A DNA stretch of 64,000 nt from Warburgia ugandensis (GCA_035236585.1 CP141132.1:56207880-56271879), one strand, 5' to 3'. Counted from the stretch's first letter, positions 1 through 15,259 are shown. The notes: generated by a model not told the origin, from the letters alone. Made by a program: numbers and translations.

Positions 1-2482
1 TCATGCCGAGCAATATAGATGGCGCTAGAGCTCCTCAGTAGGATGCTGTAAGTTACTTCCAATATACTAGCGTATCAACTTTCCCTTTCTATCTTTCTTC
101 TTCTAGAACAAGTTGCCTCTTCTGCTCAATTGTTTCACCTTTCTGATCAGATGTCTTCTCTTTTGTGCTACTCCCTACATTACAAAAACTATCTGCTCCA
201 CAATTAGTTGAGCTTGCCTCAGTGAGAACTTGAGAATTAGATATGACTGCAAATAGTGCTTACTTGTGCACCACAACCAATGCATGAAGTTTGCTCTAGA
301 ACTCAGAATATCTTTATGCTTTCCAGCTTGTGTAATCCTATCATCTCTCATGCCAAATTAGAGTAAATTTCTATATCATGTGGAGACTGCATCCACTGGA
401 GATTTCCTAAACAAAATAACAAAAACAAACAAGATAAAGCTCACCAAAATAAGATCTGCAAATGGAAAAAATGCCACCTGATGAGCAACATATATCACTG
501 TTTTTTATGCAAAAAGCCCAAGTAGACACTCCTACCAAAGGAAGGTTATATTATGGATACAACATATCTTGGATGATGCATCCAATGTGAAGGAATAAAA
601 AAAATCAAGTAGCTTGCACTAGGAATGATGTTTTTATGTTTCTTTCTAGAGGGAAGATACCAAGGCAGATTCATGTTAAGGTTAACCAAACTCCCCTTTA
701 CTAAAATAAGAAATCTTTGAACATAACAGTTAAGGGTATACTAACATAAAAAACAGTACAATAATATATAGTTTGATCTCTGATATTAATTTGGAACATG
801 ACATAAGAGATAGTGCTACAAAGAACCTTGACCCTAGCCATGTCTCCTAAAAGCCCCCTCCTAACAATGAGCTTCTTAGCTATTCTTAAACAAAAACAAC
901 ATAAGTGAAAAACAGCAAGCCGCAAATTCTTGGTTTAAATTAAGTACAAAATGACATCACAAAGTTCCCAATATAAAATTAAAAACTAAGAAATGAATCC
1001 AAAATAGAGGGGAAATGGTAAACTTACTTTAAAGAGATGAGTTCTTGTGTGAGCATCAACAGCACTAAAAGGATCGCCAAACAGATAACACCTCAGCATC
1101 CTGGTATAAAGCACGTGCAATCTATGTTCTCTACTTCTAACCTCCTCTCAAGTTGATTCCTCTCTCACCTATTGTAGTCTGGTCATCAAAGGATGGATCT
1201 CTAAATCTTTCCTTAGTGCACATGCTTCAGGGACTAGCTCATACTTCTCCCTATCCATTTCCTTTCCCAACAGTATATTTTCCTCAATTTTACTACTCCC
1301 TATCCACTCTCCTTAGTAGTTCTAATAGCCTTAGCACTTCACCTAGGATGCTTGGGAGTAAGCTTGACTTTCCAAAACCTTTAGAGTACAATCCCATGAG
1401 AAGTCCCTATTGCTTATTTCAATTGCAACCTCTAAACCTCCTGGAAGCTTCTCTACTACTAGGCGAAGAAAAAAACCTATTTTGTCAAGAGAAACCTTAA
1501 TTTACACAACCATAGAAATTGTGTTAGGTAAATTATAGATAGGCACTTGCAATTCCCTGAAAGTGGCAAGTGCAAATAGAAACCATTGGGATTCTACTGG
1601 TATCACCAGAAGCATGCAAGAACCAAATGTAACCATGGCCACAATTGTTGGTGTACACCAAAAAACAAATGTCATCATGGGTAGACATATTTCTTCAACT
1701 AATTTGTTTCATTCTTCTTGAGCTCAATTATCTTCAATAGAAACTTCATCTTCTAACCCTAAAGCTTGAGAAGTCTCAAGTTTCTTAGAATCTCTAATGT
1801 TGCTTTTATCCTTAGATCTTTTGATTTCTTCATTTCATCTTGATAGTTCTCTTGCAACTTTAAAAAAGGTAAATTTACCAACATAGGCAAAATAATAGCT
1901 ACTAAAGCTGCAACCAAAGCTAATCCAAGATTCTTGTACAAGACCAACAAGGCGAAAGTGAATACCTAGTTAACACTGTCAGCATCTACAACTTGAGGAA
2001 CGTTATCAAGGTCCATTGTCTTCTTGTTATTGTCTTTGAACAATGGACCTATCCAAGAGAAAGAAAGAAGGCTAAGGAGACTAGCATTAGAAAAAGGAGT
2101 TAAATTGTTCATTCCACTCCTATCATGTGCCTCCTCAACATTAGTACTATTGATAAGAGGTTCTTGAAGAAGAAGACTCTCTTCTTCAATCTTCTTACCC
2201 AATAATCCAGCATAAAAGAGGAAAGAACTGACAAACAGTGACACAAAATCCAAAACCCAGAAATATTTTGGCAAGATTTCATATTTTCAATAGGAAAGAA
2301 GGTCAACAAAAAGGAAAGCAGTAGATAGTAAAAAGTAGAAAACCCACCAAATTCTGAGTAAGACTGGGAATTTCTCACCAATTGAATAACAAAACTCAAT
2401 ATGCAAATAAACAAAATTCACGAACCAAGCAAGAGTTCTAAGAACCAAATCCAACTAGGTAACCACCCATTCATCAGACCAA

Positions 2483-2521
<39 letters not shown>

Positions 2522-2709
2522 CGCCTCTCCTTCACCCTTTCAATCCTCCCAACCCTACAGCTCTTGCCTACCCATATGACTGACAAAACAAGCAAGAAAA
2601 GGAGATGAATAGTAGAAGAAAATCCATGTAGGAAAGTAAGCTCTAAGAGGTAGACAGTGGCTTTACCCATACCATGTTTTGCTGCATTCATTTTATAGCC
2701 ACTTTTCAT
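1..2709 (-). pseudogene. Decayed ABCC (MRP-type) ABC transporter, N-terminal half
   Basis: Read on the minus strand from about 2,709 to 1, the sequence follows a plant ABCC full transporter, a vacuolar or plasma-membrane pump for conjugates. In order: a TMD0 helix (FLHGFSSTIHLLFLLVLSV, about 2,560-2,640); the end of TMD0 and the L0 linker with the LSFSWIGPLF motif (1,966-2,400); a TMD1 stretch (LVLYKNLGLALVAALV, 1,759-1,950); NBD1 remains with GKSSLL (about 1,350) and a Walker B region ending DPFSAVDAHT (about 1,030-1,110); then the inter-domain linker (60-235) and the start of TMD2 at the left edge. It is broken. There are several frameshifts and stops, part of TMD1 is missing after the linker, the P-loop is truncated, the Walker B aspartate pair reads GD instead of DD, and a CA microsatellite sits in the N-terminal exon. 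The family assignment is strong; the exact paralogue is not resolvable. Confidence 0.85.
2484..2516. repeat. (CA)n microsatellite
   Basis: About 15 CA dinucleotides followed by a short TA stretch. On the minus strand it lies inside the ABCC pseudogene reading frame and encodes a Cys-Val run absent from the family, so it expanded after the gene died or helped to break it. Confidence 0.95.
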
Positions 2710-2869
2710 ACAATTCTTTGTTGCCTATATGTTTAACTTTCAATGAAAAAAGAGCATATATAGCAACTAAGAAGTGTTTAAGGATTTTGTGGCATTGGGA
2801 GAGTCAAAAGGCAGCTTTCAAGGAGACTTCAAATAGTGTTGTGAGCAAGGAAAATTGGGTGTAAAGGCA

Positions 2870-5800
2870 AGGGGAAGAAGAAGAAGGGCAAGAGAAATGC
2901 TTCACAGACGGTGGTGAGAGAGACAGAAAAGACCGTGTGACAATTTGAGTTCTCAATTATATGAAAATTGGTATTTACACTAAAGTGGGTACTTGATTTG
3001 TCATGGTGCTAATGAAAATGAAGCAAGTGCAACTACAGAAGAACCATGTAAATGAGGAAAAAATCTATGGAAATGGATGTTGTGGAATAGAATAGTGGGA
3101 ATGAGCCAGATATGGGAGAACGGACTTGGAATAGTTTTAGCAAAAATAGGAAAGTAATGGTCTAGATTTAAATGAAATGAACATTGGTGATTTGAGGAAC
3201 AACTTCTTTTTACTCAAAACTTTAAGACTTGTTTGTGAAGATTTTTCCTCTTAATGTTTTGTATTTCACAATTGAAAACCAAGCACATAGTATGGAGTAA
3301 CATTTTAATGTTTTCAACTAGTTCAGTTGATCACAGATAACAAGGCACCTCTCTTCATTATGCTTGATTAGAGGTTCAAAGTGGCAACCATTCTTTGTTG
3401 AGAGATTTTAAGTAGATTTAAGAATTAGAATAGTACTTTGCTTCACAATTCCTTGCTATAAAAAAATTTGTTTTAGTACTTTTTACCTTAAATAAAATAA
3501 AAATAAATATTTTTATTTACTAAAGAGTCTAATATTCATGGACCACCCTTGTTGGTCCGAAGGGGTGGAGGAGGCTAGGGTAGTCAAAAGATGGTTATTG
3601 GTTTAAGGATGCAAGGTGACCTTGCTTTTTCAGAGCATGGTAAGACGGGGTAGAGAAAATGCCTCGAGCTAATGTGAAGTGTTGGAAACTCATAATACGT
3701 ATAGGTAATTTCACAAATCCACACCCCATATCAGGGCCACTATCAAACCTCCATACATAGTCAAATAGATTCAAAGTATAAGTATGTGCTAAAAGAAATG
3801 ACATGCCTCAGGATCCAATGGTTACAACTAAGTCTACCAGCATAACATTCATCTTAAAGGTCTATATACAATCATAACATTCAAATTAAAGTGCCAACAT
3901 AAGTTATATTAGAATCATCCATAAGTCTGTTAAAAAGTCCAAAACTAGCTAAGCACTTTGTCTTAAACCAACGTCAGTATCAAATAGATGTCACTTTTGC
4001 CTTCATGGGGATAGATAATTAATACAAAGAGGGGACATGTTATAGATTTAGAACTTTTAGTATAATTCTTGGTATGATCATAAAAAGTAAGGAGGGAAAG
4101 GACATTGGGCAAGTATAATTATTATCAACTGAGAAATTGAAATCAATGAGGTTCTAGTGGTTGTGCACCTGCAATTACTTGAAATTGGATTCTACAAGGT
4201 GAAATTTTTATTCTCATCTTATGATTAAAAATAATCTCTAGCATTTTTACTTTGGGGTTTCCACTTACTGATTTCTTCAGGTTGAATCAATACATTTAGA
4301 TTCTGACTGCAAAGTACAATGTGTGGTGAGATTTGAGGCATTTATTTCTAGCTTAAAGATTCAATTCCAAATGCACATTCTCCTGTCCAGACCACACCAC
4401 ACCACTTCACCCCTTGCAACTCTCAAAAGGGCATCTTGCATAGCCAAGTGAGAGTCCTAATATTTTCAAATGCCTACATAGCATCTTATTATCACATGCC
4501 ACCTTTTCATGATTTTAGACACCATTTTTTAAAGAAAAATATACAAAATCTTAGTGTAAGACCCAATTTAGGCATTTGAAAATACCAAGATTCTTATTAT
4601 TTAAAAAAATTAATATCAAGACTCTACAAGTAATTATTACAAGTTTCTTACTATGCTTTATACTAGGCTTTTATGTAAGGTGGGTAGTATATATTTTAGT
4701 GATTTTCTAAGAAAAATATAGGGAACGATAAGAAGATGTTTTTTAGGATCATGTGTAGATTTTTTAGAAATTATGTGTAGGTTATTTTGTGCTAAGAATC
4801 CTTGATGCATGCTTAGAGAACTTTATAATGTTTTGAAATTAAAAAAATTCTTGTGTTGAACAATATTTTACAATCATAAATTCTAGGTATTCTATTTCTA
4901 AAAACATCCAAAGGAAATGATTTGGCACAAAATAAAGTGCTAATATTGATGTAGCCGGTGATTGATAATTGTATACTTTAACTTCGTAATTGTGAAGTCC
5001 ACTTTACAATCACCAAATCTAGATGTCATTTTTTTGGAAACTTGAACTTCAGTGATTTTTGGTGAATTCTTTGGTGGTTTTGGGGCCACTTTGACTTTCA
5101 ATCTTGGGATAGCAGGAATCCATATTAGTCAATTCAAGAGTCAAGGGATTCCTGGTGGTGAATCAGAGCTGGTTGGTAGCCCTCGGGTGGACACTTTGGA
5201 TCCTTTTTGAGATGTTCTTTTACAAAATCAAGTAGGGACAATTCGTGGTGTGAAAATAAGGTGTGAGCCTTCAAAAGTTATTAAACTAGTCCTATGCACA
5301 TCTATTTCTTTTCTTTTCCATTAATCATGTGAGTTTGATAGGCATACATGCATTGAGAGGGAAAAGAAATCAACATCCTTCCTTGTTCATAGATCTAAGC
5401 CATTCATCATGTTGTTTGTACTAAAATAGGAAACACAATACAAATCCATGCATTTGGATGATTCTAGCTACTTGTTTTGGGTCTTTAAAAAATTTAATAA
5501 AAACGGATGGTCATTATTTTTTATCATAAAAAAAGCATCAATGAATATGAAATTTAATCTCTAGGCTATCCAAGCCATTCCATATATGCTAAATGGCTTT
5601 GAACTAGTGTTTGCTCCACAAATCCTACTACAATCTAAGATTTCTCAACCATTGATTTGTCATCAATGAAAAAATCTTATCCATTATAGAATAGAAACAT
5701 TATGTAATGAACAATCTATAATCACTTTTAGGTTATTCTAGTTGAGATTCAATACTCTTAACCTTGTAGACCTTTATGAGGGGATTTGGCCACTAGGATG

Positions 5801-6514
5801 GCCTAAATTTGCAAATTTAAATTCCTTATATTGTAAAATATGACCATTATGAATATTGACTTGTTGTTGTTGTTGTTGTTGCTATTGGTACAATTTGTTT
5901 TTGGGTGATTATCATCTAATTTTATTATCATAATAATAAAAGTACAAGGGGGCCCAAATTTTCATGATAAAAAATCCCTAGTTTGTTAAGCCCTCTAATT
6001 AGACACGAATCATAAGTAGGATCAAGGTTAATGTAGGGCCCACATTTCATGATAAAAGTCCCTACTTTGTTGGACCATCTTGAGTAAATTACTAGGTCAT
6101 ATCAAAATTATGAGTGGGAACTAGATTTTCTAGGTACCATCAAATGACATACTTCATGTACATAGACTTCAAATAGACAGCTAATGGATATAATCCATAT
6201 AATAGAAAAACATTAATAGTTCACATACAAGATAGTATATCAGACTTTATGATATAAAAAGATACATAGAAAATCATATAAAACATACCTAAATTGAAAT
6301 CTAATACTAAAATATAAAATATCGCTTTATTTTTGGAACATGCGATTTCATAAAGGAGAATTTACAACAATATGGTCATCGTGACTAATATGTCTCCATT
6401 ATGAAGGTTTTGGCTCTCCTATGATATAATGATCGATACCACTATTTGGTTCCTTAGTGCTAGCTCAAACAATGGACAACAAAATTTGTAACAACTAAGT
6501 CTTTTTAATAGAAA
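2870..6514. other. Intergenic region without recognisable gene
   Basis: AT-rich sequence with frequent stops in all frames. No protein family, RNA gene or complete element was recognised. It contains a short TTG repeat (5,861-5,881) and a GGATGATTCTAGCTAC motif near 5,456 that recurs in the MITE-like repeats elsewhere in the window. Confidence 0.6.
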
Positions 6515-6517
6515 AAG

Positions 6518-6625
6518 GGCAGCCTAGTACACAAAGCTCTCGCATATGCAAGGTCCACAAAGGGGAGGACCACTAAGGTCTATATGTACTTGGAAAAATT
6601 GCAAGACAAGAGAGCTGCAGAATTC
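6518..6625 (+). mobile_element. Degraded Au-type SINE copy
   Basis: The order of blocks GGGCAGCC, CACAAAGCTC, a GGTCC-like block, GGACCACTAAGGTCTAT and TGCAAGA matches the 5' two thirds of the Au SINE, a tRNA-derived retroposon known across angiosperms. The copy is more diverged than the one in CESA intron 1 and its 3' part is not recognisable. Identification is from remembered family features, not from a search. Confidence 0.6.
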
Positions 6626-7067
6626 TCTCAAATATATAGAATGATTTGAAAAAAAGGTTCTTTCACAATATATTCAACAGAAATATAAAATATAGTAAAG
6701 AGCTTTTACGAAATAAAAGACAAAAAAGTTTGCATAGGAGCTTAAGGAAGATTGTTTGAGTAGATAGCTTGAAAGCACCTTAATTGAATTTTCAATATTC
6801 TTTCCCTTATCTCCAAATGATCTTAATATATGGTCCATATTTATAAAGATCCATTCAGAACATATTCTTATCTAATGGAGACAAATTTGCTTATTAAAGA
6901 TACATGAATCCAAATTTGAATTGGTAGCTAACATAGTTCTCTCCTATTTAGGTGGCTAAATTTTCCTATTTAGGTAGCTACATTCCTTTTATATAAATCC
7001 AAAATTTCAACTTTGAAAGGTAGCAGATTTTTCTTCAAGCATAGTCAACTAATTTTCTTCTCATAAA

Positions 7068-7282
7068 TGAAATTCACTTGGGCAGAAGATCTGTACAAGA
7101 AGTTTGTTGCATTTAAGAAGTAGTACGGGGATAGGGAAGGAATAGAGGATGCTATTGTGGGGAAAAGGAGGTTTCAATATGAGGAAGAGATTAGGAAGAG
7201 TCCTCTTCATTATGATTTCTGGTTTGATTATATACGTCTAGAAGAAAGCATTGGTAACAAAGATAGGATTAGGGAATTAGTC
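7068..7282 (+). pseudogene. Crooked-neck-like (CRNKL1/CLF1) splicing factor fragment
   Basis: The + frame reads through segments typical of plant crooked-neck proteins: WAEDLYKKFVAFKK, YGDREGIEDAIVGKRRFQYE and YDFWFDYIRLEESIGNKDRI, which form HAT (half-a-TPR) repeats. The family is a core component of the spliceosomal NineTeen complex. Only about 70 codons remain. There is an in-frame TAG (about 7,121-7,123) where the family has Gln, and the similarity stops abruptly after the IRE motif near 7,280, about where an exon boundary would be expected. No poly(A) tail or neighbouring exons were seen. It is a captured or relict exon, not a functional gene. Confidence 0.7.
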
Positions 7283-7390
7283 CACTGGCATATTGGAATT
7301 AGTCAACTAAATTATGAAACAAGGCCTTTCTCAAGGAATAATCATAAATCTGGCAAGTTTGATCTTCAATTTGAGTTGGCTAGGTTTTAG

Positions 7391-8603
7391 ATAAAATATT
7401 TTAATAATACTAGAATGATTTAACTAGCTCGATTTGTCTCTTTAGTTAACTAAATTTGCACATAAGTAAAAAACATGTGAGCTCTTCAATCTTATTCAGT
7501 TTCACCTTGTCTTTATTAAGTTAGTTAAAGTCAAGTTTTTCAGCATCTTAGAAAAGTTAGCTTAGTTGGCTCAATTTGTATAAGTAGCTAGCTAGATTTC
7601 AAGAAAATACCTCATTTGCTTCTTTTGTGAATTAGGTGGCTCATTTGTCTAGTTTAAGTGGTTATTTGCAAAATTAGCTAGCTAGAGCATAAGGAAGGTA
7701 ACCAACTAGATTCCCAAACCAATCGATAGGATTGAGAAATTGAACCTAGGTAAGACCCATTACCTACTCGAATCAAATTCCACCAGGCTCAAATTCTGAG
7801 ACTTTTGCCTTTAACTGATAACTCCTCTAATTTAGTACATATTTGTTTCTAAAGTTCTACACAATGTTACACATATAAATATATTAGAAACACATGGTTT
7901 GATGTTTTGTTATCATTAAAATATGAAGTTTTGGGTTAACACAATTGATATTTAACAAGTAATCGATTTTTAGCATTTGATAAACAAAGAAGAGAGATTT
8001 ACCATTATTATTGCATTCATGTCTTGAGGGATTTATTGAGTCCAAAACTCTCTTTTATGCTAGTATCTAACAGCATTTGACTTGAAATATTGGAAACTAA
8101 ATTCATTTGCTTGTAGAGGCCTCATACCTATTTTCATGCTTTTCTTTCAAATCAAACATTAAGTTGGTTCACAAAAGACTAAAAGGCTACTATGGGATCT
8201 ACTAGATGAGGGATTACAACTCTAAGCATTGACTCTTCATTCAGAATACACTCATTTGCATTGAAAAATTACATTCCTTAAAATTCAAACAATCAAATTT
8301 TATACTCATTTTTCATCCAAATGCAACCTGGAAACAAACAAGAGATTCCATAAGACATCTGAATTTACTTTCACTCTAGTACAAGTTGTCCTACTTGCTT
8401 AAACTACTAGGTGGTTGGTTTGCGTAGAACCAAAACAAGCAAAAATTATCTATCATACATGCAACCTAAACACTATATTGAATTCCATGATTTTTTCCTT
8501 ATAGATAAACTACCAAACTCATAAAAGCAAAGTTTTTTATATTTCCAGCTCTTCAACTTCTGGAATAAATCCTCCCAAACATAAATAAATAAACCACTCA
8601 AAG
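7391..8603. other. Intergenic, nothing recognised
   Basis: AT-rich DNA with no sustained reading frame. Between 7,420 and 7,690 there are repeated phrases of the kind TTAGTTGGCT and TTAGCTAGCTAG, which look like low-complexity drift rather than a defined repeat. Confidence 0.5.

Positions 8604-8639
<36 letters not shown>
8604..8639. repeat. Poly(A) tract, 36 A
   Basis: An uninterrupted run of 36 A about 100 bp left of the copia LTR. It could be the tail of an unrecognised retroposon or simple-sequence expansion; no target duplication around it was identified. Confidence 0.9.
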
Positions 8640-8641
<2 letters not shown>

Positions 8642-8745
8642 TATGAAATTCTGAAAAACCAACAAGTTTCATTGACATAGAAACAATATTGAAAATGAAT
8701 TTAAGAACAAAGAAGTGGACTTGCAAGAAGTAGTTGTGGGTATCT

Positions 8746-9572
8746 TGTTGGAAATATAGAATACCTGCACAAAAGTGCAAGGAATATGGCAGCTCTATCT
8801 ATGGAATTCAACCTAGCCAAACTCAATCTGTACCTCAACTGATATGCACAATCAAAATGAGTTTGTTACTTTATTTCCCTAAATTTCAATGCATTAAATA
8901 ATCTTGTAAATCAAAATGTAGTGTGATTCCCGATAGATGTGAAATATAATCCAAGACTTAGGAGAAATTATGTATATGAGCTACAAAATGTGCACCAGTT
9001 ACTATCCACTATCAATCAAATAAGCTAAAGAGGCATCAAACTCATACTACAAAATGTGCACCCAATAAGCCTCTAAATCATAACTCCCAAAAGAGATCAT
9101 GGATATGGAATGCAAAATGTGCACCCAATAAGTATAAAATAACCTTCAAACAAGCTAAAGAGGCATCAAACTCAGGGTGCAGAATGTGCACCCAAATAAA
9201 CCTCTAAAGCCTAAGAGCTAAAGAGATGTCAAACTTGAGCTGTAAAATACACACCCCATAAGCTTCTAAAGCCTAACAAGTAGGAGAGAATGTACAAATA
9301 TGGAAAACTTTAAAAGATAAAGAGGAGGGGAAGAGAGAGAGAATAGAGAATGTCTCACCTGATAGACTCAAGAAAGCAAAAGGCTAAAAAGCTTTGAGGG
9401 AAGAGTGGATTTGGTAAGAGGAATGGGCTACAGGTTTCCCCTTATGTAGGAGTTCCTCTCCTCTAGTCCCTCTTCCATAAGAAAATGGGAGTATTAGTTC
9501 ATGTCCCCACTTTATATCTCTTATGAAAAACATGGGGCTAATAGCCTCTTTAACTTGAAAAACAAACCAACA
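8746..9572 (-). repeat. 3' LTR of the copia element
   Basis: About 827 bp, TG...CA bounded. It is similar along its length to the right LTR, including repeated phrases such as CTACAAAATGTGCACCC, but it has only a short GA stretch near 9,325-9,345. The purine-rich stretch expected upstream of a 3' LTR is visible on the minus strand as the G-rich sequence adjoining 9,573. The TATA-like site is weaker than in the right LTR. Confidence 0.85.
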
Positions 9573-12491
9573 ACCCCTAGAACCCCCCTGCCCCCCTCAT
9601 TTTTTAATTTAAAACAATTCAAATAACATTCCCCCGCTAGTTTTAAGTTAAGAACAAATCAATCAACAAAGAATCCCCCACTTGTTTTTAAATTGGATCA
9701 AACAAAAATAAAAGAAAATCCTCCTTGGTCAAGGCAAGTAGGTTGAACTAAAGGATTCAAGGATCCACCTCTCACTATGTTATGATAGATTATTGGTGAA
9801 ATGAGTGTGGATGTGTTGGGATGTCTCTACAATAACACACCACATTGTTCCATCTGGCAAAGAGCATCCATATGGACAAGGTTGGAGTTGAGTGTAAAAA
9901 CAAGAGGCTACATGAATAAATATAACTAAACAACACACATAATAAAGATGTCAAAGATTATTATGCATTCAACAAGATCCACACATCATAGAAAGTGAAC
10001 AAAGTCTCGAACTTCTTCCTAGTGTATACAAATCATGAAGTATCATAACAATTAGTGAAATCAATCTTGAACTACTACCCAAAAAAGGAAATGTAACACA
10101 TATTTCTCTTAGAGAAGATGTGTACTAAAACATGGTGCTTTTATTAATAGTCATGCACTAATCTTGTAATTAGTTGGGTGCTCTAAAGACCAACATGAGC
10201 TTTTATGAGGTGGCTAAACCCCCTCACCTAGAATAGGTGAGTCCATCATTGGTACACTTGTATACACCACAATCTAAAATTGGCAAATCTATAGACACAT
10301 TAAGACATAAGTAATCCTTAATACTACATGTCATATTATTTACACTATAGGAATGGGAACGAAATTTTATTCACAAAATAGTAGTAAATCAATATATTTA
10401 TATAACTTGTTTGTCCCTTGGAACCTGATCAATGACACTAGGTAAGGGCACTGCTACTAGTCAATTTTTGGTCTCTAAGCTCATTCCCCTCGATGTCCTA
10501 TCTGCCAACACTCTTCCTAGGCCTTTGGAGAGAGGACTAGATAAGTTGTGCCTAGATTTCCCGTAGTGAATCAAAATGACTCCAAGTTTAATCAATTTTC
10601 TCATACTATCATATTTCATACATAATTGGTGAGATTTACCATTGGAGCGCTTACTGTATGCTTTGTAATGGCAATATTGTTATCACAATAAATAGTAATG
10701 GCAAGCACAAGCTTTGGCCATATAGGTACTTATAAACTCATATTCCATTGTGAATGAGTAATACATGTCTATTTCTTTGATTCTCATAAAATATTCCCAC
10801 CACCTAGGGTAATTCAAGCAAAGACCATTTCAAACTATATGGATCTACATTTTAGGTTGCATAAATGTAACCTTCTAAAATAAATGATTCTCTACCATAG
10901 GGCAAACCATAACATATAGCATTCTTGAGATATTGCATCTCACCTTAGTGCTTTCCAATTTGCTTCACTAGTATTTCTTGTATGTCGACTTAATTTACCA
11001 ACTGCAAGCATGATATCCAATTGAGTTCATGTCATTGCATACATTAAGTTACCAAGTACACTTAAGTACTTCAATTGATCAACTAGGTTTCCATCATTTA
11101 TTGATAACTTAATATTAGAGTCAAAAGGAGTACTCATCAGTTAGTAGTCAAACTAATCAAATCAACAAACTACTTTCACAATGTAACTAAATTGCATAAG
11201 AGATAGGCCAATCTCCTTTGTGATGATCTTAATCCTCAAAATTACATAAGCTTCACCAAGATCTTAAAGTTTGACAATAGAAATTGCTTCATTTCAACAC
11301 TAATATTAGCATATCATCCACATAAATGTAGATGATAACTCTGTCACCAGAAAACTCACTACACACACAAATATCACCATTGCTAGGTATGTAACCATTA
11401 GTGACAAGAACTTTGTCTTACTTAAGAAATCCACATACTTTGTGCTCGTATCTTGGCATAATATAATCTTTACGTTGTTGCCTGTAAATTTCTTCCTCTA
11501 AATCTCCATTCAAAATAGCTATTTTAATATTAATATGATGTATCAGTAGGTTGTGAATAGCTACAATAGCAATAAGCAATCTAATAATAGAGATTGTAGT
11601 AAGTGAAGCATTAGTATCAAAATAGTCAACACCTTGTTTCTATCAAAATACCTTAGCCACAATTCTAGCTTTGTACTTGTCAAGCATACCATCAGCTATC
11701 ATTTTATTTTATTTTTTCAAGAACCATTTACAGCCAATTGCTTTTTACTTGGTGGTAGATCATCTAACACCCATATGTTTTTAATATTAACCGAATGAAT
11801 TTCATCATACGTGGCTTCTTTCTAAAATATTGCATCATGTCTAGTTATTGCTTAAGTGGATGTGGCACAATCATTTTCAATCATATAGACTTCAAACTCA
11901 AGACCAAAGTCCTTTTGATTTCTTGCTATGTTACATCTTCTAATTTTAGTAACATGAGTTTGTGCAGAATTCTAAACCTTATCAAATGAAAAAACGTCTT
12001 CTACTTCATTTTGACCAAATTCTAAAGGATCCCTTGTAATGGATGAAGGGAATACTTTTGCTTCATTTTGACTTTTTGTTTAAAGGAAATGAACTCTCAA
12101 AAAGTTAACATTGATTGCTTCCACAGCAGTATGAAAATGAGGAGTTTTCAAATTCCACAATCTGTAGGCTTTGCTCACCATAAAGTAACTATTAAACACA
12201 TAGTTAGTTCCTTGATATCCAACCTTACAATCTTTATGACCTAGTAATTTAACGTGAGCTCGAAACCTCTACACTTTCAAGAGTTTAGATTAAGTTATTT
12301 GCCTTTTCACAGCACATAAGGAATGATTTAAAGTCTTTTATTTGGAACTCTTTTCAAAATGTTGTAAAAAGATAATAGAGTTTCAACCCAAAAGCTTTTT
12401 TACAGTCCAAAACTAGTAAGTATGTATTCACTTCTATGGAGCATTGAATCTCAAATAATATCAACTTCTTCACAAAATAATGAAAATTCAT

Positions 12492-12516
12492 TATATATAT
12501 ATATATATATATATAT
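12492..12516. repeat. (TA)n microsatellite
   Basis: About 12 TA units within the copia integrase region. Confidence 0.9.
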
Positions 12517-14273
12517 TCTCCACCCTGATTAGACCTTAAATTCTTAATCTTGGAATTGTGGATGTTCTCAACTTTAGCTTTGTAAGCTTTAAAATACTCA
12601 AATGCTTCATCTTTACTATGAAGAAGGAAATTGTATGCTTATCTTGAATCATCAATAAAGGTTATGAGATAACTTTTCCCATCTTGTGTTAGTGTATCCG
12701 TCATTTCACATATATCATTGTGAATTAAATTAGATTTAAAGGATTCTCTTTCAATTAAATTGAATGCTTTCTATGTAATTCTACATTTGCTATAGATTCA
12801 CATTTTTTATAGTTAACCTTTAACTTTTAGGAACTAGTTAAAGCTTCATCATTCTTTTTATGGATTGAAAATTCACCTGTTCAAGTCTATCATGCCACAT
12901 ACTAAGAGAATAACTCACAATACATGCAAAATTAGGAAATTCATAAATAATGTTAAACTTAAACATGCCATTGGTTGAGTTCCTCTTTCCCACCAGAAAT
13001 TCCATTTTCTAGAAATAATGATCTTATCATATTCAATCACCATTTTGAAGCCATGTTTGTTCTTAACATTATCATATTCAATAACCATTTTGAAGTCATG
13101 TTTGTTCTGAACATTGGCAGAGATTAGGTTCTTATTGATGTTTGAATGTGCAACATGTTTTTCAAAGTGAACACCTTATCACAAGTGATTTAAGGTCTAT
13201 GTTACCTTGGCCAACCACATTAGCCATAGATGAATTTCCCATCATTACCTTAGAATCAACCCCCATTGTTCCTTAAGTCTTGAATAGTCTATTGTTACAA
13301 GTATTGGGTTGCTCCCCTGTCATTAGAATCATTAGAAACTACATTCACTTTAAAAATAGGACATGTGAATATCTGGGACTTGTCTTCCTAGTCCGATTGT
13401 TTGTCATTAGGAGATTTTCATACCTGCAGTGCTTAGCAATATGCCCTTTCCTTCCACAAACATAGTAGAAGAATTAGGTTCTTTTACCCTAATTAGATTA
13501 CTTACCAAATTCATTCCCAAAGTTTCCATTCTTTCTGAAGGTGGTTCCCTTATGACCATGAGTTTGATTGTAGAACTTCTTCTGAGGAAGATGTCTTCTC
13601 TTTTTCTCTTCCACTGCATGAACCTTAATAACTGGCTCTTTCAAAGTAAGCTTACTTTTCCTATTGTCATCAATACGCAAATAATGGAGTAGCTTATTGT
13701 TATCCATTTTTTAGTTTATGAAGGGCTCTCATGTGAATATCTACCCATGTAGATGGAATTTTTGCAATAATAACATTGACTTGAAAATTTTCTAAAAATT
13801 GATCAGTAGATTTTTTTATTTTATTAGTGATCTCCTAGAAATAAGAAATGTGAGGAACAATAGGCATGTTGTCTTTGAACTTGATTTCAAGATAGTTAGC
13901 AATAAGATACTTTTTTAGTTTCTTCTTCATGAGAGTAAATGCCACTTAAAGTATTCTAGAGTTCGTTTGCTAGCTGGGTTCTTTTGGAGTATTGATCATA
14001 GATCTTATTTGATAAGGCTAACAAAATAGTGTTCTAGACTTTGTAATCATCATCACTTCATTTAAAAACTAATTAAGAATTTTAGCATTAGCTTTCTTTG
14101 CAGCCTATTCAGTATCAATAATAGAAGCCTTAGTTTCAACATATTTAGGGTAGTTTGTTCAAGAACCCATGAAACTTCTAAATTATAGTTATGTCAGGAA
14201 TTATCAAGTTAGCATTCAAAAAACTCATTTTTGTTAGGTTTAGAAAATCCATGGAGTTAAATTGTCTTCAAAT

Positions 14274-15259
<986 letters not shown>

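Noticed and set aside
1153-1500. 115-codon + strand frame
   Set aside because: It is antisense to recognisable ABCC NBD1 sequence on the minus strand.
8604-8639. Poly(A) as tail of a processed pseudogene
   Set aside because: No recognisable coding sequence ends there and no flanking duplication was identified.
13280-13707. Several overlapping frames on both strands
   Set aside because: Shadows of the copia gag zinc-knuckle region, whose true frame is on the minus strand and is broken.
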